Positions 13,101 through 28,100 of a DNA stretch of 64,000 nt are shown piece by piece. The stretch's first letter is position 1, and the number at the start of each line of letters is the position of its first letter. The notes under the pieces are model-generated. The model did no database searches. It was not told where the DNA came from and saw nothing but the letters and a program-made list of their open reading frames with translations. The DNA comes from Tomocerus qinae (taxonomy: Eukaryota; Arthropoda; Collembola; Entomobryomorpha; Tomoceridae): assembly GCA_020055645.1 (NCBI GenBank), contig CM034547.1, positions 27,056,513-27,120,512 on the forward strand, in the 5' to 3' direction. Made by a program: the position numbers and the translations under genes.

Positions 13101-16100
13101 TATCCGCAGTTAAGTGAGTCGCAAGAGTTGGATCTATGCATTTCTCGAGACAAACCATAGCGAAAGCAAAGCAGAAATACCAAAGAAGTGTTCGGTGAGG
13201 TAGTGTTATGTTATGTTAGCTAACATAAGCTATTGCTCTGATGTGGCCAAATGAGTCTAACCACAACAGAACTCGTCTCCTTTCCTCACTGCCCTGTTTC
13301 TATCTGTATTTTATTTTGTTGGATTAAATAGATGCAATATTATCAACTAACAACGTCTTCTGCTTTGGTTGCATATTGGTCTTGGTTGGTTTGCATTCAG
13401 AATTTGATTCGAAATACCTCATCTGTATGTCCTGTGTGTAATTTGTGTTTTACGTACTTGATATTTTGTCGAATGAGATTGTACATGCATACCTTCTGTA
13501 TATAGTAATGCGTGGATATGAATAATATGTTTTACATTAATTCACGTTGACAGGTTACTCTAAAGCAAGAAGGGAATGTGTAGCGCGAGGAAATGTCATG
13601 TTTTTATTTGTTCCACTTGTTTTTGCTCCAAGTTTGTTAAAATGTACATGATTCAGATTCGTGTAGTTAGGAATGGTTATAAACATTGCCAAAATGCAGT
13701 TTCACTTAATTTAATGTGTAATATGTTGTTGGAAGAGTAGTAGGATGTGTATTGAGTAAGACAAAGTGTTTTTTTGTAAATGGGATGGTAGAGCGTAGCG
13801 AGTGATTGAATCCAAAGTCCAAATTTTTTATGATATTAGCATGTGCTTCACTCAGAGTTGCGTAATCGTTTTAAGAAGTCTAGCTTTAATTCTGATGCTG
13901 CATAGAATTAAAGAATTTTGAAGGGAATAGATAGAAGGAATGTCATATCATACCGTATAAGTAAGCCTACAAGGAGCTTAGTTCCTTCAAAAAGAATTCA
14001 TTGTTTGACATGAGGAGCTCATGACTTTTAATAAAAGGTTTTCATGAGCATTTAGCCTGGCACACTGTAGTCAGGATGAGTTCTGAAGGGATTATTATGA
14101 AAGATGATGAGAAGAGGCTAAACTACTACACTAACGATAAGGCAGGGTAAAGAAAAGTCATGTTAAGCCATGGAAGGCATGGAGCCCAGCCCACACCAAC
14201 CCTTGTGATAGCATCTTCTGAGGTGATATGCTTTGCATTGCAATTAGCCTCGCATAAATTTCCATTAGAAGATGGGCTGGGTGATATTATACATTACAGA
14301 TGATATACATGGGAAGAAGAAGTCTATGCATATTACTCCGAGAATTCTGTGCGGAGGTATAATAACTGGTTCTCTCGCTATATTTTTTTCTACTCTGTTA
14401 GTTATAAGAAGATAGATATTATTCTTGGAATCTGCCTTAAAGAGATTTTTACCTACTGCAGATATAAGGATGCGTTCAAGATGCTCATGTTTATGTCATG
14501 TATGCCAGAAACAATAGATTAGTAAACATCCCATCGGTTTACAACATTTATTTATGTTTTCTTCCTTCGGCTCACACTGATCAAAACAATCAGCTCCCTC
14601 CTTCCACGTGTCTTTTCCTTTAGAGGGTGTACACTCATTTTCTTCTAATAAAAAGGCGTCGATTTCTCAGATTCCTCGTTCATTCCTCTTTATTACTCCT
14701 ACATACCACGGTAGTGACAATTTTCATTTCCATTGTTAACTATTGCAAACCATAAACTATCGTTGGCCACGATCGCTAATGTGCTTAGCAAACATTTTAT
14801 GTGTTTAGCTCAAATACTACGTAGGAGCGTTTTGTAACATTATAATTTATGGATCTGTAGTTTCTCATGTCCTCAATCCTAATCAGTAAGTCTACAAACA
14901 TTAATTATTCTCATTCCAGGAATGAATGCCGATAGCACTTCAGCAATCTGTAAAGTTCAAGTGGTCATTAGGTTACCTTGATTACATGAGATGCCAATTT
15001 GCTTTTCAACTTTACAACCGTCATACTCTGTAATTCTATTTAATACTGTGTCAACACTTGAGTAAACACTTTTCAGTAATGCATGTAGCTTTTAAAAGTG
15101 AAGTCATGTAAGTTCAGTAATAATTTTATTACTGTTGTAAACATCCCATAAGCTAAACATACCCTTATAAGCATTAGTATTTATAAATACACACATGGAA
15201 TCTACATTTTTCTTGTATTTATATAGTTGGGATTTTTGTGGTGACTGATGTGTTGACTGTTAGTCACCCCATTTTTTGCTAAATAAACTTATTTATCAAT
15301 ACTTTAAGTGTATAAATTCATATAGATAAATGGTAGCATTAGCTAATGAAGTGGAATGGATTTTTATAATTATTTTATACCCTTTCGTGTTATACAATCC
15401 ACTCACATTATGATATAGATGAAGTGTCCATGCGATTATGAATAATGGCCTAATTATAAAACATACTTATATTTTACGATTAGAAAAATAGATACAGATG
15501 CGAACAAAGTGAAGTTGTGGCTTAGTCGGCTATAGACTAATGTAAATATTTGTTTAACACTTTTACAGATATAATTTTAAGGTACTTAGCTACATATCGC
15601 CATATTCCAGGTACTTATGTATAGTTGAAGTACATAAGTCCATGCAGAATGTATAGCTACCAATATTTCTTATATAAACCAGTCTCAACATGATATACTG
15701 ACGTGACGAGTGTAAGTCAACGTTGTATAAAAATGAAAGAACAAGGATAATGAGAGAGTGACACGAAACGGATGCTGATAGATAGTGAGATGAGATAGGC
15801 TCTTTTATAGTACAAAGTGTTCACTGAAAGAACGCACACACTTTACATAAGCAGAGTTGCTAATGAATGCTATCCTTCTATATACATTTAATTTCACCTA
15901 AATGCGTTGTACATTCACACATACAATCTGACATCCCCTTCGTTTCTATTATAGGTCTGTTTGTATTATTTGTGCTGGCGGATTGAAAAGAAAGATAATC
16001 ATTACATTTCATATTTAACGACTCACGTCACTAAGCGCTATGCTCTACCATTCAAAACGAGTGGTCGGTGGATATAATTTAAACATTGTAATTACGATTT

Positions 16101-19100
16101 GCAATTTGCATTAGATTAGATCAAAATGTCTATTCACTTTGCAAAAACCAATTTAATTCATTCACATTAAACTGATAAGCAAGTGATATAAAATGATGCA
16201 GCCCATTCTGATATCAATAATATTATTATTATACGTAAGTTCGTAGTAGATATGTTTTGTGGCTGCCGAATAAATGTAGACAAGGCAAAGAACCACATCA
16301 CATGAAATCAACCTCATTCTGTCTATCTGCCAAGTATATGCGACCGATTGAAGTCAGCCATCATGTCTAATCAATCGACTCGAATCAATTATAAATGAAT
16401 GACTGCATTGAATTGATTTCTCCTTCTTATTTATCGTTAGATTATCTTTAGGTACCTCTCAGGATTATAGAACGCCTAAAAGGGAAATGTTATGAATGAT
16501 TCAAGGTGTAAAGTACATGGTGCATATTTAATCTGATTTTTCTTGTATACATGTGTCTATTATTCCCTTTTGATAGTTTGTGTATACATTCCTCCAGCTA
16601 TGATTATGTGAGCAAGTCGTGACTTCCACTAATCAATCAATCAACAATCAATACCTTTTGGCTATGCGCAAGTAGTAATTCAGTATTTTATATAGAATCT
16701 CCTAGCTACTATTACTAATATATTACATACCTAGTGGTATTCCCACTCAATTTACTCTATGTTTATTAGAATTCACTTTATTATTCTTTTATACTTACAA
16801 TGCCATTAGCCACATAATAGCTGCATATCATTATGCAAACTCGTAAGCTAATGCTGTGACTGATTGTGACTTTATTATGCTTACCTACACACTACTACTA
16901 ATGCATTATGCAAGTAACATGATGCATTAGGCATGGTAAATAGTTTTATATATTCTGTATTCATTCTGTTGCAGCATTGATTACATTTCTTATAACTTAT
17001 TATCACTCAATCGCCGAGATAAACCACAAAATATTCGAATTACACTTTAACTCAGTGCATACCGCAAAAAAAAATTCTGACCATCAAGATAGTGTTGGCT
17101 CATTTATTTTGCATCCTTATGGGTTGATACAGCCGCTGTATACCATATTATTAAATTAGGAAACTGATTCATAGCAATTGCCAAAAAATAACTATTCGCA
17201 TTCTAACTGTTGTAGATAAGTGTTTTGGAAAATGTTTCGCTGATTTGACGGTTTAGATTTCCATCATAAATACGCTATGATGGATAGTGACAATGATAAA
17301 ATACTGCTTTAACATTTTTTGCTCAATTAGTAAGCTATAAAGATAGCAAAAAACGCTGGCGAAACTCTTTACACTATTAATGTTGTTACAGCTAATATCT
17401 TCATACTAAATGAAATTAAGTGGTTAGAATGGTGAAACAATGTGCATTGCACATTAACTGCTATCCTAATAGTATCTATCTAATTTAAGATTTTTTTGTA
17501 TCTGTTAATAAAAAGGTAAATAAAAGGATTTGACTCATATCCTGTGTGATGATAATGGTGGAATTAGAGTAAATAATTTTATTGCAGCTGACGAATAAAG
17601 CAGAACAATCTGAGATAATTCGTGTACTTACGTGCTTAGGTAGGATATTGTAACAGTACAAACCAACAACAATAAAAGCATAATAAGCCTTAAAAGCGTC
17701 GTGAAAAAAAAGAGTCCGGACATTAAAATGAAAAAGTTTGAATAATATAATATAGAAGCCCCGCTGTGATTACTAATCGCTTTCATGTTCCGTGCGTGAT
17801 TCCTCCATTCCATCACCAATTTAAAGTGGAGCTTAGTGAGAGAAAAAAGACGAGGATAAATGGAGCTTGTCATAAATAAGGTTTTTGTGGTACGAGTGGA
17901 GATATGGCATGCCAGGATAGATTTTATTTTCCGTCATGTCTATCATTTACGATGAGGAGGCCTATTTGATTCCCATAATTATGATTAGATGAGATAGCTG
18001 TGGGCTATGTTAAGCACTCACAAAGCATTCAAAGATGAAAGGGGAGAGAGGGAAGACAAAGTGCAGGTATTGAATTGAGTAGATAACAACAAGTAAAGGG
18101 TAAATTAGGTAGATGATAGATATCATAGTGTAAAATAATGTGGCTAAAGCTGCAGCTTTCCAGCGTATGTTGTACTTTAGATTTGTAGGCGTCAGATGGA
18201 TTTGATTGTTCGCCCTATCTGATTGAATAGCTCGTATAATGTATAATAGACGACCAACGTATAAATTGTATCATTATTATTAGCGATAACACTGTCAGAA
18301 CGACTGCGTACCTAGCGACTACCAATCCTTAATCTAGACCTATCTATGGCATTATAACCACTCACCTCCTCATCTATAAATTCAGGTCCTCCAACTAAAG
18401 TGCGGAGAATAAGAGAGACGTGCCGAGCCTCTTTTCTTTCCATTTACAAGAATACTTTACTTTAGCCAGCCATGTCAAGTGCAGTCCTTAACCCTTTCCT
18501 CATGCTTTTATGCCATACTTCGGCCATTGGTTTTTATGAGGCTAACCATTTATATATCACTACTGCTATTATATAATAAGATAGGATTTTAAATCTATCT
18601 ATATACACTGCTTACTTGTACATGGTTACTTTTTAGTTTCAAGTGTTAAATTACCGTGGCGTGTCAAGAGTGCAGTATATATATTGTAAGGGAAAATCCT
18701 ACCAAATATTATAGATTCTTTTTCGTATCCGTGGATGTAACGGCTTAATAATTGACCCTTGCCCTCTGAAAGAGGTAAATTTATTTCACATGCATACTTA
18801 AATACACCCTGTCGAACATCTTAGGGAAGAAAAGCAGTAGAATCCCAATTCAAAGAGTTAAACAAAGTTGTAGGGCAATAAAAAGATTAAAGGAAATGAG
18901 TTTCTTTCCACTGATGTCATACTATGTAATATCTAGGGCACTTTCAGAGAATATATCGTTGAATTTTATGAGCTGTCGTAGCATACCGCTCTTTCCACAC
19001 CCAAATATCAATTCGTGGTCTTAACCATTGAAATATCTATAATTTTTTATATTTACACCGGTGAGTTTAGCTACATTCTTCTATCACAACTCACAATCAA

Positions 19101-22100
19101 ATGTAGTTTTGGACTAAGAAAGAAAATCGTGGTTTCTGCAAGTGAAAATTAAATTAGCTTGCATTCAAACAGTTCGTTATGCATGGTAAAATTGATACAA
19201 TAAATACATTTCCTAGTAGATAGAATGAACATTCGTGTCTAAAGCTATAATTCGGAAAATCCTGTTTTGTTTGTTGAAGAACATCAGTTTCGCAGTAGTA
19301 ATAATATTTTATGTTTGTTTGGTTCTGGTAAAATGGATGAAGCAAAAGGCAGATATTAAGCTACTATTAAGTTAATCGTAAAATACATGTTAAGGTCAAA
19401 AGTTGAATTATGTTGAAATTACTGTGGGCATGCATAATCAATTATTTAGTCCTTGAATTTAACTGTTCAATGTAGGTAGACAAGTAAGTGTGGAAGTATG
19501 TGAAAGAAACTTGCTCTGAAAGAAACTTAAATGATAAGACTGTGCTCATCGTTATTTTGCCATCACATCATAGAGTACCTATCATAAAAGAATCTATGCT
19601 GTGAAAAATATCTAAAGGGTGTACTACAGATTTACACATAGTTACACAACTGCCGTATGATCGTGTGGTGTCAATTGGTTGTATTTGATTAATCTAAAGT
19701 TTCTGAGTAGCGAACCGTCTCGCCGCTCACTCGTGTACAATTTAATGTTTACTTTAGCTGATTCCCTTCGATAACAGAAAGCTGTTGCTATTTATCGTAC
19801 CAAGTATTCGTATGGTGACTCAGACAATTAAAAATGTCTACCTCGTAATAATAGTGTTGGTTCAAACTCTTCTACTGTTTATTCGAATGTCAAAATGTGT
19901 TGGAACCTGTTAAAATTTTTATAATACTACTTGAGTATGGGATTTGATGGTTGGTATTTAAATCGTGGTCTATGAATGTGGTGTTAGAATTTTTGAGTGG
20001 AATCTCCATACTTGGCTAATTGTCAGTTAGAACGTGAGGGATAAATACAAACAGTTGATTAGCACCTGAGGAATGAGAAGATATTTAAGCATTAGCGTAT
20101 CAACATCAACTGGTCATTTAAATTTGTGAGTAAAAAAGACCTGTTTTTTATTTAGTGGTTGCATGCTCATTTTGTAGTGTTGGCCCATTACGCATAACAA
20201 AGCAAGAAAAGACAGGAATATATTTACAGTAGAGAATCCACAATAGTCCTTGTATGGTGTCTTTGAATGTATTAAGTTACATGTAGATATGAATAAGCAT
20301 TTAACTCTTACGGATTATTAGCCTATGCCTTTTCTTGGTGATAGAGAATAAATATTATGCACGTAGGTATTACTAGGAGATCTCATAAGCAAAGCAAACT
20401 AGTATAGATATAGGAGCAAAATGGCTTTAGTCATGTCATGTCATGAGCTTCCTCTCCTGTTGTAAACTAATCATGAAGTTATGTTATTATGACAGCTAGT
20501 GGAGTTCCGTGTGGTGTTGCTCCTTTTGTACTAAGACTGAGCTGTTGTGTAGGCTGCGTTATTTTGCATTTTAGATGCAATTTGCCATTTGACATGCCAA
20601 GCATAGGGGATGTATAGAAATAAAAGTGGTAGGTGTATGTGTATCTTCTTGTATGTTGTATCTTGTTTTGTTATGTACATAAGCATGATGCTTTATTGCT
20701 CAAAGGGAGAGGTATTTAGCCTTTCATGGCACTCACTTCGCACTGCTTCTTCATGTGCCCGTTTGTTCTTCTCGCTGACAATACACAATGAGTTCAGGGT
20801 GTCTCGTATAATAGACACAGGGATGCAAACTCACATCTCTATGTATTTTATTTTTTTTGTATACTCACCAGAACCTACTGCTGCAGATTACAGATAGAGT
20901 TTTTCTTGTTAGTCACGACTACGACAAAACATGCTTTAGGACAGTAGATCCAAGTTTTAAAACATTGTGCGAGCGACTCATCTTAACACATTGGTTTCAA
21001 TAACCTCTAACAGCCCTTTTTTACCGTCTTTCGCCCACCTTCCCTTTACTATTATTTACAAGATAACTTGTCTGCACGCTAGCTGTATTAGTAGTTCATT
21101 TCGGGGTGAATAATTTAATATATTATAGTCGATGAAATACGAACGAGAGAAACTCTGGATTTCTTTTAGTACATTGTGCTTGTAAATTGAAAGGCCTAAA
21201 TAGTATTTTATCGCAGGACTTGCTTTATTATTCATTCATTATCATTGCTAATTTGCCAATACCAAAAGTTAACCTTTTTGCGTGCTCATTTTGATACGTT
21301 TAGTACAGACTTGTCAGAAACTGAAATTGAAGCAAATAAATCACCAGTACACGAAGTCTTGGTAAAACTGTTGGGAAGTTACCATGCTTAAAGCATTCTT
21401 TTCTATGCATGTATAGGTGCGTTACAGATAAATATCTACTAGTTGGAATCTTATCGATTGTTACCGAAAACAAATTCGAAACTCAGTTTGAGGAGAGTTG
21501 ACCTTGTGCACATCACGATAGCATCTTCATTTTGATATTCTGAATTAGCAATAAACTAAAATCGAAACTGTACAATGTTTCTCAGCATGGTAATAGAAGA
21601 CCTTGTATGTGTATCCTTTCAAGAATTCATGTTCTCATTTCCTCAGTCATGATTTTCGAACGTTTGGAACTCACTGCGATCTCATAAAGTATTTCTAACA
21701 AATTATGCATATATTTTTCCCAGAATATCATACGAACAGAAGTTATGTATATCAATTCCTGCTTTCGTTTCTACTCACGAAAAATAAGAGCATATTAAAC
21801 TGAAATGGTTATGATGAACTTTTATTGAGTAAAATATTTGTGTTGTTCGTACAAGAGTGTAGAGAGTTGGGTTTAGGTACTTCCTACAATTCTCGGAATG
21901 TTGTCCACATCTTGTAAGTAAAATAATGTGAAAAGTTGTGTGTGACAGTAGCAGTAGGGGATAAAATGAATAATGTGATCATGACTAAACTTTGACGGAC
22001 TTTTGACTAGTTGCTTTGCTAGTCACTTATCTGCAGACCTGATGACTTGACTTGGTGGACTTACGCTATATGTTGTCTTGACTTGCATCTTTTAGATATA

Positions 22101-25100
22101 TACCAAGTAACGTTTATAGATAGAGTACAGTTATAGTATATGATGGTAAATACTTTCGTGCTAGTTTTCTGAGTAATATTTAGTTACGACAAGATGAGAC
22201 AGAATTTGTAACAGAATTATCAGTCATGAATCCTGTCTAGCTGATAGGATCTGAAATAAAGTCTCCTCTGGTTAGTTACGTGTGTCTGTAATAAGTTACA
22301 TAGAGTATTATTACATTTCTACACGGGGATAGAATGTAAAGTATGTAGGAGTAGGCAGTATTGATAAAAGTTCCAAATATTTTGTACAGTTAATGCATTA
22401 ATAATGATGTTATGAAGAAATGAATAGTTAGCCGGAAAACAAAAGATGGTAAAACAATGCGATAAAGCTTAGTTATTGTTAGGGAAGATGAGAGTTAGTA
22501 GTAGTACATGAAAGGTAGTAAATTTGAGTTAAGCCCATTAAGGCAGCAGAGAGTATTCTGAAATGAGTCTGAATTTGAATCTTAAACTATGAGGAGTAGA
22601 GAAATATTTTATAGTGTAGTTTGAGCAGAATGGTAATAATAAAAAGCGTCGGCCGATGGTTGAAAAGCAATGAAAGGAGGCTTTTGAGTTGAATCATTTC
22701 AGTGTAGCCTAGTGTGAATAAGTACCTTCCTGCGTGTTACGTATTTCATTTTATATCGGTCGGTTTTGCACTTATTGCAGTTATACACACACTATTAAGT
22801 ATACGACATTATTGTATACGTGCTTAGTGCCTACGCAAGATAGCTTACTTACGATTAGCTGGAGAAAGAATGAAGTTTCAAGAAAAGAGTTTTATTCGCT
22901 TGGTTTGTTCTTCTATATAGTTTTATGACTACATGGTCTTAGGAATTACGATTATGTCGAAAAGTCTTAAAGTGAGCTGAAGTTAAGTATTATAGTACGT
23001 ATCGCACTATAAAGATTTGTAAAAAGACCTGCCTGCAGATAAAACATATATATAAGTATGTAAGTATTATAGAGCGGCGAAACTAAATTACACTTTAATG
23101 ATTTACAGTTTGAAGTTAGAGTGCGAGAAATTGGCTAGCGAAAAGATTGAGATTCAGCGTCATTATGTAATGGTGAGTTTTATCTTCATCTTTTCTACCT
23201 CTATGTGTTTGTGCTCGTCTCGCATCGCATAAAGTATCCAGCAGTAGTAAGTAGGCTCAATTTCCCTCGCATTATATATATGCTTTGCTTTAAAATATTG
23301 TTCCCTCGAAAGTGTACCTAAGAAGCTACATATTTTATACATCTCCACCCTAACCAACGTCCAACAATGAATGGAATAATAATATCCTTTATGTTTTCGC
23401 CATCATGCCATCATTTTTATTCTTCCTCAAGATATATGTAACAAGTCTTTTAGAAGCCTCTGGCAAACTAAGCACTACTACTACTACATCCAAGTTATGG
23501 AGTACCTTGGAGTAAAGTTCCAATCTATCTCTCGTAGTTCCATGCACTTGTGACTTTATATTCTTCCTTCCTTCCGCATTTCCATAATTTAACACAGAAT
23601 CCATTACATTATTATAGTCGAGTTTGTTGGAAGTATTCAAGTGGGATACCTCTTCTACTGAATCAGATAGCTTACACGGAGAAAGTATGAATATGAATTT
23701 GTAACTAATGTGTTTGAAACTGCTGGGCCGGAGCTTCCTCGCCTCCTTGCTCTTTATTATATTAAATTATATTACGATATCCTAGCAAAGTCTGTCGCTT
23801 CTTCTTTATTAATCTGTCGCTGTCGCTAGTAGTCTTTATCTCACTAGTTTCTCCACTCTCACCCGCTTTCCCTCTATGCAAACTTTATCATCATTATTTA
23901 TTTTCACTGTGCATACAGATGAGCAAGGTTAAATCTATTCCCAGTCTTCCCCTGAATAACCTAAAATGAAATCCGCTTACGCTATTCACTTTCTCTCTCC
24001 ATTGTAGAATGCCCTATCCCTACAACAAATTTAGAACTTCCATTGACAAATACCAGATCTTTTAACCAAACCTTTTACATACGGGCATAACACTACTCTA
24101 ACGCCATAAGTATCTTATACTATGTATTGTCATGAATATAGATCTATATCTTGCTGTAAACAAAAGCGTATAAAATACCTTTCCCCTATACATTTATGGA
24201 TAAGCAGTTTAAGTAAGGAAGGAAAATGCTAGTGTTTCTAATTATGAACTGGTGTACTTTAAAAGCTTATTTATCCAATTGATCCTTTCATCTCATCTCT
24301 CTCACTTCATTGCCATAAAGCCCAATCAGTAATGAAGTTCGTTCATGCTTTTCATTGTAATAACATATAATTACAATAATCCTTCCGTATCTCCTCAACT
24401 GCTCCCTTACGATTACTATTTGGAATGCACTCACTCAACTATAATGTGTTTTATCCTCTGGTGGGGTTTTCTCATCTGCCCTTCACAATTTAATCCTCCT
24501 TCTGTTCTTGTCACTGTTGATGATAGACCGCCTCTAATATATCTCCACTGCTCCCATTATTACAAATGTAAATCTACATTCAGTTTTATTCTCTTCCACC
24601 AGACAAAGAGACTTATTACCTATCTTCTGGATTAGAACTCAGTCAACCGTGTTCATCACAGACTACCTTCACACAAATAGATATAATGTATATTTATAAA
24701 CCTGTTAAAGCTCCAGTATACTTTTCAGCCCACAACCGAAGCAAAGCTGTCAACAATAGTGACAGTTTCCCCAAAACAATATGCTAACTTTATATAATGA
24801 TGTAATTATTCTATTTTTGACATTAATAGGCTAGTTCCAACCACAATCTATTTACCCCAGTGGCTATACTCGAACTTTACTATAAATCCCTTCGTAATAA
24901 ATTATCATGCATAAAATATCAATTGGCTAAGTGACAGTTTAAAAATTATACTTAAGTTAAAAAACAATTTTGGAAAACAAAAGCACAGTTTCTCAAGTTT
25001 TCCTAAAACTTGTAATAGCAAATTCAAAAGAATTCAAAAATTATTTATTTACCATTTACTTTTGATCTAAAAGAAATAACAATAATTATTATTAGCTTTT

Positions 25101-28100
25101 TTATTAGATTTTCTTGTTTAAGTTGCTGCTTTTTCCGTTGTATAAATAAATAAATAAATAAGCACAATTCAATTTTTTCTTGTATGCACTATATGGAATG
25201 CACATCAGGAGAGTTTAAGATTCCTTGAAATTGTGGTTCCATAAAATAAATGTATGTTTCAATTGTATAGTGAATCTGCATGAATGTGTTGTGTCTGTAG
25301 TGGATAAAAAGGCTATTATGCAAAACAGAAGCTTCATCTCAAACAAAAGCTCACGTCACTACATATAAGTAGATTCGTAGTGTTAGTAGCATATATTTTA
25401 GTATAGAGTAGATGAGTATTGTTGTTCTATACTGTGTCAGTCATATATTATTTTCTGTAAAGAAGGTATTCGAATGCAGAGAATAGTTATAAGTTGAATA
25501 TAAAAGTACAATTTACTCCTGTTATGTATAAGTTTCTCGTAAACCTAACAGCATTGGTTATAGTAGTAGCAGGATGAATACTACCCACTTTCCACACTCA
25601 CTTTAGTCTGTATTTATCTAAATAATTGATTTTTGCTGAAAAGATGTATTTGCATAATAAGCTTGCACGAGTGTTAGTGTGAGTAAACACTTTACCTCCC
25701 CTCCTCCCTTTTGGTTGGTAGGTATTTATTTAAATGAGGCCATTACCATTTGTACACTGTGAAATTACATACAATTTTGTACCATATAAGTATTGATCCT
25801 CAACTGTGAGTGTAGATGTAGGTGGTACAGGGATAAAAACATTAACTCAAAATCAGTCAGTTGAGATTTACTTAATTTAGTATGCATTGTATCCTAAAAA
25901 GAACTGCGTGATAGAAAGCTCAAACTCTCATGCCTGAATTGCATAGATCACACACAATGCTTACATGTATGCAATAAATAAGAGAAGCTATAATTACGCC
26001 TATCCTGCAGAAACTGTTAACACACGTTTTTCGTAGTTGTACCTATACATAAATGTCATTTTGATCTTATATTAACATGCAATGTACATTTACATAAACT
26101 AGAAGTGAAAAATCTGATTTTGACAGTTACGAATGCTAACCTAGTTTGTTAGGTATACTAAATAGAAGTCTTTGTAACTGATTGGAATACTAGGAATAGT
26201 AGTTAAGTACATATATGCTAGAATGAACTAAAGTATAGATAAATAGAAACTAGTAGATGTGTTGTTGACTAAGATCAACTTAGAGTTTGTATATCTAGTT
26301 TGGTACCTTGGTTGACTAGAGTTGGGAGAGCTAATGAGATGAGAGAGATTGCAAGTGGTCTAGAAGTGGTAGTGCTAGATAGGGGATTTATATTTATATT
26401 AGTGTGCAAATGGAAGTTGCATTTTATACAGCTCGACATAAAGAGCTAATGGGACAAAGACTAGAGTACCTGTTAGTATTATGTACTAGGAGTCTGTTTA
26501 ATTCTATAAATGTAAGTACCTAGCACAATGAAAGTGTATATAGGGCAGAAGTAGTTAATGTAATGTAAGTGCGTACATAAGTAAGTGGTTAGCACTGGTA
26601 GTCCTAGAACTACGTCCTATTACTGTAAACTTAAATAGTGTCTCGTAGTATGTTAGCTGAAAGGGACTAGTAAGTGTCTCTTTTGTATAGATTAGATACA
26701 TTTTCACGTAATATAGTTAGGGAGAGAGCACACTAACTTAAATTAACTGAGAAGAAGATACTCCTGCCTCTTCTCGTTCTCATCTCTTGTAATTTTCCTT
26801 TATTCGCTCCTTGAAATTGCCACTGTCTTTCAATGTAGTACTTAGAGACTAGCATTAGGACGGAGAGAGACGTGAACTAACAATGGTAGGATAACAGATT
26901 ACTGATGGTGAGCTTAAGAGAAGGTTAGGTTGGGATACACGCTGTGCTCCATTCCTTCTGGAGTCAAATCTAGTGTTGACATAAATAAAGGTAAAGGATG
27001 TAGTTGTGGCTTGCTTTGGTTTCCCTTGTTAAGACGAGTGCCTTTAGTTCAAGAGTCAACCCAGCTTTGTTGGTAAGTATATAGGAAGGCGAAATTTCCT
27101 ATGGCTTATGATTATCGTTGTGCATTAAGAGAGGTGCATATAGATGTCCTAAATTATATCCTTGCCGTGGTAGACAGGGATAACTTTGTTCCTAAGTACT
27201 TATTATGCAAGTAAAGCTGTTTGAATCACTGTAGATTCTATTGGACTGCTCTCAAATTCTGTTGATGAGGCAAGTTGGGTTGCGGTCGTCATAAATAAAA
27301 ATTGCGACGACGGGTTTAAAAGCTCTGGAATGATTTGCTGAATTACTCTGGAAAGAAGTTGTAATAACTCGTATATAGAATTTTAAGCATAGTTAATAAG
27401 TGGTTGGTGCATTGCCATTGTTCAAACAAGGCACACATAAAACGTAGAAAACTAAATGTGTATTCTAGAGAATAATTCCCATTTTTCCAAGTCAAGGGTT
27501 ATGGTAATGCGCGTGTTAATTCTAATAGCAGTATTGTAAATAGGACGTATATATAATTTATATAGGGAGATGAGTGTATTTCCCCTATAGAGCTTTAGCC
27601 AACTTGTTAAACGTATAAATTGAGAAGTGTTGAGTCTTAACTACAAAGAAAGGAACAGTAGTAAGTAGATAGATGAGATAACCGAGAGGAACATGCATAT
27701 TAATATGAAAAGAAGGAAACGGAGAGCATTGTATTATTAACGGGCTGGGGACATCCTACTTGAATACTAGATTTCTATATAAACTACTACATTTCTTTGG
27801 AAAAGTTCCAACAAGTCAACTCTGCTCTTCATAACTAACCATCTTCCTATTACATATATGATAGTACTATTAGTTCATGTATTTATAGACAATATACTTA
27901 TTCATAGTAGTCATACCAAATATAGACAAGATTTACCTAAGTTAGTAGTAGAAAGTAGGATTTGAATTTTACTTGTGTGACTTGTCTTTGACTTTCTCCG
28001 TGGCATGACTTAGACTTTGGGAAAGCAAATCCGAGAGAGCGAGAGAAAGTTACATTTTGCCCTTCCTTAGCTTAACATTAGTTTAAGAATAGGAAAAAAG

